Assembly: GCA_021199405.1 (NCBI GenBank) | Contig: JAJQID010000021.1 | Location: forward strand, 1 to 9,496 | Length of the DNA stretch: 9,496 nt | Reading direction: 5' to 3' | Source of the DNA: Lachnospiraceae bacterium | Lineage (GTDB): Bacteria; Bacillota; Clostridia; Lachnospirales; Lachnospiraceae | In this document: positions 1-5,459 of the stretch, piece after piece | How positions within the stretch are numbered: the stretch's first letter is position 1 | Layout: each line of letters opens with the position of its first letter | Notes under the pieces: model-generated | The model's database searches: none | What the model was told of the DNA's origin: nothing | Seen by the model: the letters and a program-made list of their open reading frames with translations, nothing else | Program-made: the position numbers and the translations under genes

Positions 1-133
1 CGATCTCGTATCCCAGCTTTCGCAGGGCCTTGCAGGCCTGGGTGCCGGAATAGTCGAATTCGCAGGCCTGGCCAATGATGATGGGGCCGGAGCCGATGAT
101 AAGGATTTTGTTGATGTCGGTTCTTTTTGGCAT
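1..133 (-). CDS. carB: Carbamoyl-phosphate synthase large subunit, N-terminal fragment (runs off left edge)
   Basis: The first 44 codons are visible, beginning MPKRTDINKILIIGSGPIII and continuing with the GQACEFDYSGTQACKAL stretch, which is the highly conserved start of the CarB first ATP-grasp half. CarB combines ammonia delivered by the CarA glutaminase with bicarbonate and two ATP to make carbamoyl phosphate for pyrimidine and arginine synthesis in the cytoplasm. The start at 133 is fixed by this conserved N-terminus. The upstream ribosome binding site is weak (an AAGAAG-like stretch). carA, which commonly sits directly upstream of carB, is not there; the next gene upstream on the same strand is a PfkB kinase 275 bp away. 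No convincing promoter was seen. Confidence 0.95.
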   Translation of the reverse strand, partial: MPKRTDINKILIIGSGPIIIGQACEFDYSGTQACKALRKLGYEI

Positions 134-187
134 GGAGTGCTTCTTTTATAATTTTGGTAAGCTGCAAATCAGGTTATGACAGTTTCC

Positions 188-264
188 GGAGAAAGCGTCT
201 GATAAAAAAACGGCTCATGCTATTCTAGCTAAAATCGCCTTATTTTTTATCAGACGCTTTCTCC
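188..264. repeat. Large inverted repeat with perfect 22-bp arms, upstream of carB
   Basis: Positions 188-209 are perfectly complementary to 243-264 (arms read GGAGAAAGCGTCTGATAAAA plus two more A). The 33-nt centre can extend the fold with GGC/GCC (212-214 with 237-239) and a small GCTA/TAGC hairpin (219-222 with 226-229). The arm ends carry 6-7 A or T at the loop side. It lies between the kinase gene and carB, both on the minus strand, so it would be in any read-through transcript. It could be a palindromic repetitive element, a leader structure of carB, or an unusual terminator; it does not have the short-stem plus trailing-U layout of a standard intrinsic terminator. Confidence 0.75.
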
Positions 265-359
265 TGCCCGCCGGCAAATCCATACAGGGATTTTCCAGAT
301 GTTCTGCGCGAAACTCACAAATTTTCCTGATTGTGATTGCCAGAAACGGTGCTTTGCTG

Positions 360-397
360 ACAGCTATTCTGTATCATACAGAATGTATCTGTTTTTT
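360..397 (+). terminator. Hairpin with T-run, just past the 3' end of the kinase gene
   Basis: ATTCTGTAT (366-374) pairs perfectly with ATACAGAAT (376-384), and an outer ACAG/CTGT (360-363 with 389-392) extends the stem across a small internal loop. Six T residues follow at 392-397 on the plus strand, so the terminator form reads in the plus direction. The kinase gene ends at 408 on the minus strand and would enter the stem from the A-rich side, where no U-run follows. It may stop antisense transcription or act as a 3' stability hairpin for the kinase mRNA. Confidence 0.4.
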
Positions 398-407
398 GCA
401 AGTCAAA

Positions 408-1361
408 TTATGATTCCTCTGTTGGAATCTCTGCGGGAACGTCGATATCGATGCCCAGCTCTCTGGGAAGGAAGCGGGGACAGACGTTTTCGCTGGAAAT
501 AATCACGGAGGCAGCAAGGCGGGTGCCGATTTCCACGGCTTCCGGCAGGGTCTTGTGATAGGTCAGGCCGATAACAAGACCGGAGCAGAAGGCGTCCCCG
601 GCGCCGGTGGTGTCCTTGACCTGAACCTTCATGGCGGGGCAGAAGCCTTTGTGTCCCTCCCCATCCACGTAGACGCTGCCCTTGCTTCCCATGGTCACCA
701 CCATGGCCCTGATCTGGGCGTTTCTGACCTGCTCGGCAAGCGCGTCCTCCATCTGCTCCGGCTCTATATTGCTGTAATCCTTCGCAAACAGAATCCCCGC
801 CTCCTGCTGGTTACAGACAAAGCAGTCCAGCTGTTTGATAAAATCTCTGCGTTTAATGGCGATGCTGATGTTGGAGACAATGGCGTAGACTTTTTTATGA
901 TACTTTTCCGCCAGTTCAAAGACTTTTTTGACAATTTCCTTGTGAATGTCAATCTCCACCACAATGGAATCCGCATTTTGGAATATTTCATCGCCATGCT
1001 TCTCCAGCGTCTTTAAGATTGGCATCAGATTGGGGCGCTGAGAGATGGACCCGGCCACATCGCCAGTGGTGTCAAAGACCGCAAGCCAGGTACCCATGCC
1101 CTGGGGAACGGTGCGAATGTACTGCGTATCCACCTTATGTCTCTGCAGCTTGTGAACCACGTCCGCGCCCATGGCAGTATTGTCCACCAGACTGACAAAG
1201 GTGGGACGAAGCTCCACATTGGCAATATTTTCCACTACATTGCGGCTGACGCCGCCGTGGATGTATTCGATGGTACCGGCGTTGCGGCCGGTGGGGATAT
1301 AATTATCCTTAGGGAAGCCTTTGATGTCTACGAAAACGGCTCCGATGACGACAATACCCAT
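408..1361 (-). CDS. PfkB-family carbohydrate/nucleoside kinase (PsuK-like)
   Basis: A 317-residue cytoplasmic kinase of the PfkB/ribokinase family, matching the usual length. The N-terminal substrate-binding GG motif is at residues 36-37 (HGGVSRNVVENIANV), and the C-terminal PfkB signature DTTGAGDAF is at 250-258, with D256 as the expected catalytic base and the GAG loop as anion hole. The overall order (TIEYIHGGVSRN, then GTWLAVFDTTGDV) resembles pseudouridine kinase PsuK more than ribokinase or fructokinase, but the substrate cannot be fixed from sequence. The start at 1361 is preferred over an ATG ten codons upstream because a perfect AGGAGGT (1369-1375) sits 7 nt before it. No pseudouridine glycosidase gene is adjacent. 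The coding region is more GC-rich than the decayed zone upstream, which suggests a resident core gene. Confidence 0.85.
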   Translation of the reverse strand: MGIVVIGAVFVDIKGFPKDNYIPTGRNAGTIEYIHGGVSRNVVENIANVELRPTFVSLVDNTAMGADVVHKLQRHKVDTQYIRTVPQGMGTWLAVFDTTGDVAGSISQRPNLMPILKTLEKHGDEIFQNADSIVVEIDIHKEIVKKVFELAEKYHKKVYAIVSNISIAIKRRDFIKQLDCFVCNQQEAGILFAKDYSNIEPEQMEDALAEQVRNAQIRAMVVTMGSKGSVYVDGEGHKGFCPAMKVQVKDTTGAGDAFCSGLVIGLTYHKTLPEAVEIGTRLAASVIISSENVCPRFLPRELGIDIDVPAEIPTEES

Positions 1362-1404
1362 CTTTGGTACCTCCTGTGATGATATATGCAAATGAAACAG
1401 GCTG

Positions 1405-1513
1405 TTAAGATATCTTTTTCAATTTAATGATCAGTTCCGGCAATTCTTCAAAAACAACATCCGCAATAATTCCAGTTTGTACTGAAAATACGCTGTTCAT
1501 CAGAATATTTCAT
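1405..1513 (-). pseudogene. hepT: Collapsed hepT (HEPN toxin/DUF86) remnant
   Basis: From the ATG at 1513 the frame reads MKYSDEQRIF, which resembles the opening of many HepT-like (HEPN, DUF86) proteins of about 110 residues. It then reads STNWN, and after a frameshift near 1469-1471 the other frame continues IIADVVFEELPELIIKLKK to a TAA at 1405. TNWNIIADVVFEELP resembles the C-terminal end of the same family. About 70 central codons, including the RxxxxxHxY RNase core, are absent, so the gene has an internal deletion plus a small indel (about -2 or +1) and cannot make an active HEPN ribonuclease. Its ATG overlaps the TGA of an upstream mini-ORF (ATGA). Family recognition is from memory of HepT sequences and needs a profile search. 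Confidence 0.6.
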
Positions 1514-1581
1514 GCGACCAATTCCTCTTTATCGTCGCTTTTATCGTCACTTTTATCGTCGCTTTATTGGCGACGATTCAT
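1510..1581 (-). pseudogene. Broken 24-codon mini-ORF with SDDK repeats between the AlbA_2 gene and hepT remnant
   Basis: An ATG at 1581 overlaps the TGA of the AlbA_2 gene as ATGA, and in that one frame the sequence reads MNRRQ, stop (TAA, 1564-1566), then SDDKSDDKSDDKEELVA, then TGA (1510-1512), which overlaps the hepT remnant ATG. Overlaps at both ends look like a gene once lodged between AlbA_2 and hepT that has lost its middle, as hepT has. In HEPN-MNT modules the neighbour of hepT is an MNT nucleotidyltransferase (antitoxin), but too little remains to identify it. The repeated segment could instead be the former C-terminus of the AlbA_2 protein. Confidence 0.35.
1528..1563. repeat. Three tandem copies of a 12-bp unit
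   Basis: The unit TTTATCGTCGCT (plus strand) occurs three times head to tail, and the middle copy has A for G. It is a multiple of three and encodes SDDK repeats on the minus strand. The last copy also forms an 8-bp hairpin, ATCGTCGC (1555-1562) with GCGACGAT (1570-1577), directly behind the AlbA_2 stop codon. The array is prone to slipped-strand expansion or contraction. Without T-rich sequence on the minus side it is not a convincing terminator. Confidence 0.8.
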
Positions 1582-3089
1582 TTTAATTTGTATAGCCTTC
1601 CCTTGTTCTTTCCATTATCTACAAGCTTATCTGCCGCTACAAGTTCTTTCATAAGCTGTTTTGCTCTTGTTTCTTTAAGGCTCAATAAAACCATAATCTC
1701 GGATGTCTTATGCCACTGCCTGTCCGCCATGAAATTCAGAATCTCTGTATACTGTTTCTCTGTCTTTGGAGTAATACTTTTAATTTTATTTCCTGTATTT
1801 TTCGTCTCTTCAGGATCATCCTCCAAAAACGCCGGATGTATCGGTATCCGAATCCGCACCGCCCGTCTGTCCTCATCCGTAAAAAATTCCGCTCTGGGGG
1901 AACCATTTCGCTCCAGTTCCTCCTGTATGGTAGGAATTCCTGATGAATGACCTTCTGACAAATCCAGTTCTTTTAGGAACTCCCCCAGACGGCGATTACG
2001 ATAATAACGTGATACAAACCTCTGTCCTTTCGCAATCGTATCATTTGAAATTGACCGATCTATCCCCGGAAAATTCATAATATTAATGCAGTCCGGCTCT
2101 ATTTCAATTGTCACCGGTTCATTGGACATATAATCTCGATGATAAAATGCGTTGACAACAGCTTCCTCAATCGCCTGATATGGATAATTCATAATCCGAA
2201 GTGATTCCATCTGATTTGGTACTTTGATGACCTTTTCACGGATAAAAAGATTGCGAAAACGTTCCATCGTAGCCTGTATCATCTGAGGCACGGAACCCGT
2301 GATATTCGGATAATCCTCACTCAAACCCGGATTTTTAATGCTCCCTTCCGGGAAGACAGTCATCTGCACATAAGTATAGCGAAAAAACTTCTCGGGATGC
2401 TCACAAAACATCATCAATGCTACATTCTGAATATAACGAAGCTCCGGCGGTCCCTCAAGCAGCTGCATTTCCTCTAAGATCGCCTCCACGCCAAGCTCCC
2501 TTACCTGCTTTGCCAGTTTGCTTGCAGTCTTCCGCAAATGATCCTCCAAAAGTACCGGTGAAATATCATCAAATGTCGCCTTATGATTTGCTTTACAGTC
2601 AAATGGCGTCTGGTCTGTCATGGCAATCAGCTCTCGTTCCTGCTCCGGATTTGCCCTGACAGAGCTTGTACCATAACGAATGTAATAATAATACTTTTTG
2701 TCCTTTTTCCCGGTAATATAATCCGGCACTTTATATGGCCTCTGCTGCCCCGTTCGGGCAATAATTACCAATACCCATTTGCCGTCCACCTCCGTCGGAA
2801 CGAGCCGCGGAAAATATGCTGGTGATATGACATTATTATATCCAACCATTTCTTTCTGGATATCATCCAGCATATATTCCGGAAGTCCCTTTATCGGCCG
2901 CACTGCCACTCCATTTTTCTCCTCAACACCCACAAGAATGTATCCGCCGCCCTCGTTATTGTAATCATTGGCGTAGGCGCAGATACTGTGATAAATATCA
3001 TCTGGATTCCAACCGGCTTTAAATTCAATGCGCAAGGACTCTACTCTGGATTTTCGCAGTAGATCCTCGATTCCAATTTCCAGTTCCAT
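1578..3089 (-). CDS. AlbA_2 (Schlafen-like) / GHKL ATPase-like / winged-helix protein
   Basis: A 503-residue protein with the architecture of so-called RecG-like or AlbA_2 putative transcriptional regulators. Residues 14-140 form the AlbA_2 (Schlafen-type) domain, opening with ESLRIEFKAGW and a GGGYILVGVEE strand-turn. Residues 300-395 resemble the GHKL ATPase C-terminal module: EEAVVNAFYHRDY (308-320) in the N-box position, INIMNFPGID (335-344), and a G-rich EGHSSGIPT (379-387). Residues 443-503 look like a winged helix (WHKTSEIMVLLSLKETRAKQLMKEL). There is no signal peptide or membrane segment. The start at 3089 has AAAGGA about 9 nt upstream. Members of this family act as DNA-binding regulators or sit in defence loci; the role here is unknown. 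Downstream lie remnants of a mini-ORF and hepT that were probably co-transcribed with it. Base composition is more AT-rich than the kinase and nth, consistent with transfer. Confidence 0.8.
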   Translation of the reverse strand: MELEIGIEDLLRKSRVESLRIEFKAGWNPDDIYHSICAYANDYNNEGGGYILVGVEEKNGVAVRPIKGLPEYMLDDIQKEMVGYNNVISPAYFPRLVPTEVDGKWVLVIIARTGQQRPYKVPDYITGKKDKKYYYYIRYGTSSVRANPEQERELIAMTDQTPFDCKANHKATFDDISPVLLEDHLRKTASKLAKQVRELGVEAILEEMQLLEGPPELRYIQNVALMMFCEHPEKFFRYTYVQMTVFPEGSIKNPGLSEDYPNITGSVPQMIQATMERFRNLFIREKVIKVPNQMESLRIMNYPYQAIEEAVVNAFYHRDYMSNEPVTIEIEPDCINIMNFPGIDRSISNDTIAKGQRFVSRYYRNRRLGEFLKELDLSEGHSSGIPTIQEELERNGSPRAEFFTDEDRRAVRIRIPIHPAFLEDDPEETKNTGNKIKSITPKTEKQYTEILNFMADRQWHKTSEIMVLLSLKETRAKQLMKELVAADKLVDNGKNKGRLYKLK

Positions 3090-3122
3090 GCGTACAAATC
3101 CTTTCTGCTATTGGTCAATTCC

Positions 3123-3199
3123 ATATCAAATACCGTCTTATCACACAATAATTCCTGCTTTTTTTACTGCTCCCAAGGGTAATTTGATATAGTTCAAAT
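3123..3199. promoter_or_regulatory. Dyad pair upstream of the AlbA_2 gene, possible operator
   Basis: ATTTGA-N6-TCAAAT (3182-3199) is a perfect 18-bp dyad. The related half ATATCAAAT (3123-3131), extended by ACC, is the inverse of ATTTGATAT (3182-3190), preceded by GGTA, 50 bp away. Both sites lie 34-110 bp upstream of the AlbA_2 start, where a DNA-binding autoregulator would be expected to bind. No strong promoter was recognised; the best candidate on the minus strand, TTGTGT-N17-TATGGA between the two sites, has a poor -10. Confidence 0.35.
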
Positions 3200-3389
3200 A
3201 ATAAGCACTGCCACTTATATTCATTCAGTCAAATTTATTGAGCTCATTTTATCAGAAATCGGAACAGATGTCATTGTATTTCTTCAAAAAAGCGATGATG
3301 AAACATTGTTGCTTTCTCAAAACATAACTGCTATACTGTTTCCATCCTGGATGAATCGCTCAGGGAAATCATATAACTGTTCAAAATAT
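3200..3389. other. AT-rich intergenic stretch without a recognisable gene
   Basis: Together with its flanks this is the gene-free 3090-3672 interval. A plus-strand frame is open from just after a TAA at 3180-3182 to a TAA at 3393-3395 (70 codons), but it has no start codon near its beginning and no ribosome binding site. Its translation (for example GTDVIVFLQKSDDETLLL) was not recognised. It may be the relic of a gene 3' end cut by the repeat element that begins at 3390, or simply chance. Confidence 0.3.
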
Positions 3390-3620
3390 GGTTAAGGTGT
3401 CAAAAGTGGTTCACGGATTGCTCCGCGCTTCGCGCAGCTGTGCATAAGTTCGATTACGAAAATCGTAGATTTTCTATCTCACTTATCCCACAATCCTACA
3501 GGAAATTCGGAATTCATGGGGCCCCTACCCCACTACTTCCTCATTTCCTGGCGTGTCATAAAGTCTCTCCTCCACTGACATGCAAGCATGTCATGGAGTC
3601 GGACTTTTGACACTTGAACC
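3390..3620. mobile_element. MITE-like element with 18-bp imperfect terminal inverted repeats
   Basis: The ends GGTTAAGGTGTCAAAAGT (3390-3407) and the reverse complement of 3603-3620 agree at 16 of 18 positions, with an uninterrupted 11-bp core GTGTCAAAAGT. The 231-bp body encodes no protein but is packed with hairpins: CGCG-CTT-CGCG (3424-3434), GAAAATC-GTA-GATTTTC (3458-3474), the palindrome GGGGCCCC (3518-3525), and TGACATGC-AA-GCATGTCA (3576-3593), the last extended by CTCCA/TGGAG. Compact size, terminal inverted repeats and no transposase match a non-autonomous element moved in trans. No clear target-site duplication was identified. It lies directly upstream of nth and probably replaced or supplies part of that promoter region. 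Confidence 0.6.
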
Positions 3621-3642
3621 AAATATAACAGAAGAATACAAA
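3614..3642 (+). promoter_or_regulatory. Candidate nth promoter at the edge of the repeat element
   Basis: TTGAAC (3614-3619) and TACAAA (3637-3642) are separated by 17 bp and lie about 30 bp before the nth start. The -35 falls inside the right terminal repeat of the element. Both boxes are only partial matches. A perfect TTGACA at 3607-3612 has a TATAAC at 3624-3629 after only 11 bp, which is too close to work as a sigma-A pair. Confidence 0.25.
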
Positions 3643-3672
3643 ATCAGAAAAAACGAAAGAAGAAAACCCAAA

Positions 3673-4311
3673 ATGACAAAACAGGAACTGGCGCTGGAGG
3701 TCATCGCGCGCCTGAAAACAGAATATCCCGACACCAACTGTACCCTGGACTATGACGATGCCTGGAAGCTGCTGGTCAGCGTCCGGCTGGCGGCTCAGTG
3801 TACTGACGCCAGAGTGAATGTGGTGGTGGAAGGCTTATATGAAAAATATCCAACCATTGAGGCTCTGGCGGAAGCGGATGTGGCGGACATCGAAGCCATT
3901 GTGCGGCCCTGCGGCCTGGGACACAGCAAGGCCCGGGACATCAGCGCCTGCATGAAAATGCTGCGGGATGTTTACGGCGGACGGGTGCCGGACACCATGG
4001 AGGAGCTTCTGAGGCTTCCCGGCGTCGGCAGGAAAAGCGCCAACCTGATTATGGGAGATGTATTCGGCAAGCCCGCCATCGTCACTGACACCCATTGCAT
4101 CCGACTCTGCAACCGGATCGGGCTGGTAGACAATATCAAGGAGCCTGCCAAAGTAGAGAAGGAACTGTGGAAAATCATTCCTCCCGAGGAGGGCAACGAC
4201 CTGTGCCACCGCTTCGTAGACCACGGGCGGGCGGTCTGCACCGCACGGACGAAGCCGTACTGTGAGCGCTGCTGTCTGAGGGATATCTGCGCATTTCAAC
4301 GTGAACAATAA
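3673..4311 (+). CDS. nth: Endonuclease III (DNA glycosylase/AP lyase)
   Basis: A 212-residue base-excision repair enzyme that removes oxidised pyrimidines and cleaves the abasic site. The helix-hairpin-helix LPGVGRKSANLIM starts at residue 115, with K121 the expected Schiff-base lysine and D139 (in VTDTHCIRLCNR) the catalytic aspartate. The C-terminal iron-sulfur cysteines are C189, C197, C200 and C206. Their spacing is x7-x2-x5 instead of the E. coli x6-x2-x5, because one residue is added in CTARTKPYC. The start at 3673 is chosen because homology begins at MTKQELALEV; the in-frame extension back to 3580 is repeat-element sequence. The ribosome binding site is weak (AAAGAAG-like). It stands alone, convergent with the metallopeptidase gene 39 bp beyond its stop; no intrinsic terminator was seen in that gap. 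Confidence 0.95.
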   Translation: MTKQELALEVIARLKTEYPDTNCTLDYDDAWKLLVSVRLAAQCTDARVNVVVEGLYEKYPTIEALAEADVADIEAIVRPCGLGHSKARDISACMKMLRDVYGGRVPDTMEELLRLPGVGRKSANLIMGDVFGKPAIVTDTHCIRLCNRIGLVDNIKEPAKVEKELWKIIPPEEGNDLCHRFVDHGRAVCTARTKPYCERCCLRDICAFQREQ

Positions 4312-4350
4312 AAAGCATAGTTATTCAGGATGGGCGGTGTGTCCATCATC

Positions 4351-5202
4351 TCAGGTACTCCTTGTGAAGTGTACAGCAGCCTTTCTGGCAAATCCCTCAT
4401 AGCCTCCCTTCATTGCGTCTTTTAAAGCCATATCGCCGCCATCCATCCACAGGTTTGCGAGATACAGCATTCCGCACATACAGGCATACTTATCATAATA
4501 GTTACCGCAGACAGCCTCATACAGGAAATGGCTTTGCCTGTCAGGATTTCGCTCATCAAGCGCTTCTGCCAGCTTCTCTTTGCTGCGTTCATACACGGCC
4601 TGAAGCTTTTCACTGTGCCAGTCCACGTCATCAATCTTCTTTGCGTTATATGACAGCAGATGTGCAAATCCCTCATCAAAGGTCGTCGCATCAAGATTTC
4701 TCAGATAATCTGTGTTTTCTCTGTTGTCCATCAGTCCAGGCACCTGATTGTGAAGCAGAACGTGACTCAGCTCATGTGTCAGAAGCCCCTGTACTACCTC
4801 GCTGATCTCACATTGTCCAATATATTTTGTCCAGCACACCAGATCAAAGATGACATGGCAGTCGCCACGGTTATCATACTCCACCGTTGCGTCATAGGGT
4901 TCAGGAAAACCAACGATCAGGTCAACGTCTACATCTTCAAGAGTTTTTCTCCAGTCGGGAAAAAGCAGATTCCATATGCGTATATTTGTGGGCTGGAACG
5001 TTTCTGCAGCGGTATAAATCGCATCATGTACAGTCCTTACCTTTTCCAGCGTTTCGTCATCTGAATTCGGAAGAGTAAAGATATTCCCACCCGTAAACTT
5101 CGATGTCTCCGTCTCCGAAAAATACCACTTATCAATATAGTTGCTCACATCCCGATCCTTCAGATATGCAGCCGCAATTGCGTCATTGATATTCACAGCC
5201 AT
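4351..5202 (-). CDS. Putative cytoplasmic zinc metallopeptidase (HExxH), family not identified
   Basis: A 283-residue protein with a canonical zinc motif HELSH (143-147; ligands H143 and H147, catalytic E144) in a hydrophobic helix setting (VVQGLLTHELSHVLL). A downstream DEGFAH (E177) is placed to give the third ligand, as in gluzincins. No signal peptide or membrane helix is visible, so it should act inside the cell. The start at 5202 is preferred over an in-frame ATG nine codons upstream because GGAGGAGGA (5212-5220) lies 9 nt before it. It has its own promoter and no operon partner. It may belong to one of the uncharacterised clostridial HExxH families (DUF5700-like is a guess). The substrate is unknown. 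Confidence 0.7.
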   Translation of the reverse strand: MAVNINDAIAAAYLKDRDVSNYIDKWYFSETETSKFTGGNIFTLPNSDDETLEKVRTVHDAIYTAAETFQPTNIRIWNLLFPDWRKTLEDVDVDLIVGFPEPYDATVEYDNRGDCHVIFDLVCWTKYIGQCEISEVVQGLLTHELSHVLLHNQVPGLMDNRENTDYLRNLDATTFDEGFAHLLSYNAKKIDDVDWHSEKLQAVYERSKEKLAEALDERNPDRQSHFLYEAVCGNYYDKYACMCGMLYLANLWMDGGDMALKDAMKGGYEGFARKAAVHFTRST

Positions 5203-5264
5203 TTTCAGTTGTCCTCCTCCATTTTCCAATGTACCAGGTTATTTTCCCTGCCCGACTGCTTCAA

Positions 5265-5293
5265 ATTATATCCGAAGCCCTCCTGGAAAGCAA
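5265..5293 (-). promoter_or_regulatory. Sigma-A-type promoter of the metallopeptidase gene
   Basis: On the minus strand TTGCTT (5288-5293) and a perfect TATAAT (5265-5270) are separated by exactly 17 bp. Transcription would start near 5258, giving a leader of about 55 nt before the start at 5202. Confidence 0.75.
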
Positions 5294-5400
5294 CCGGAAA
5301 ATACTCAGGATCTCATGAAATTTCAGAATCTGCATGTAAATCTGCGCATAATTTCGCCCCTTTCTCAACCGTCAGTTTCAAATCCTCAATCTTGCCTCCA

Positions 5401-5429
5401 TTGTATACAACCTGTAATTGTGATATACT
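5401..5429 (+). promoter_or_regulatory. Promoter of the XRE-ABC operon with palindromic -35
   Basis: TTGTAT (5401-5406) and TATACT (5424-5429) are 17 bp apart, with a GGAGG (5448-5452) 7 nt before the ATG at 5460. The -35 lies within the perfect palindrome TTGTATACAA (5401-5410), a plausible operator for the XRE protein encoded just downstream, which would then repress its own operon. Confidence 0.7.
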
Positions 5430-5459
5430 TCAATCATCGGTTGACACGGAGGCGTTTTT

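Noticed and set aside
555..1016. Plus-strand open frame of 153 codons opposite the kinase gene
   Set aside because: It is the antisense shadow of a well-supported PfkB gene; no ribosome binding site or recognisable protein.
1381..1408. Possible kinase promoter TTAACA-N16-TATATC (minus strand)
   Set aside because: Transcription would start on top of the ribosome binding site at 1369-1375, leaving no usable leader.
1528..1563. CRISPR-like array
   Set aside because: Units are 12 bp, contiguous and without spacers; it is a simple tandem repeat.
3580..3672. N-terminal extension of nth from an ATG at 3580
   Set aside because: The 31 extra codons lie in the repeat element and its edge, do not resemble Nth, and homology begins at 3673.
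4312..4350. Terminator between nth and the metallopeptidase gene
   Set aside because: Only a 5-bp GATGG/CCATC stem with a large loop and no T-run was found.
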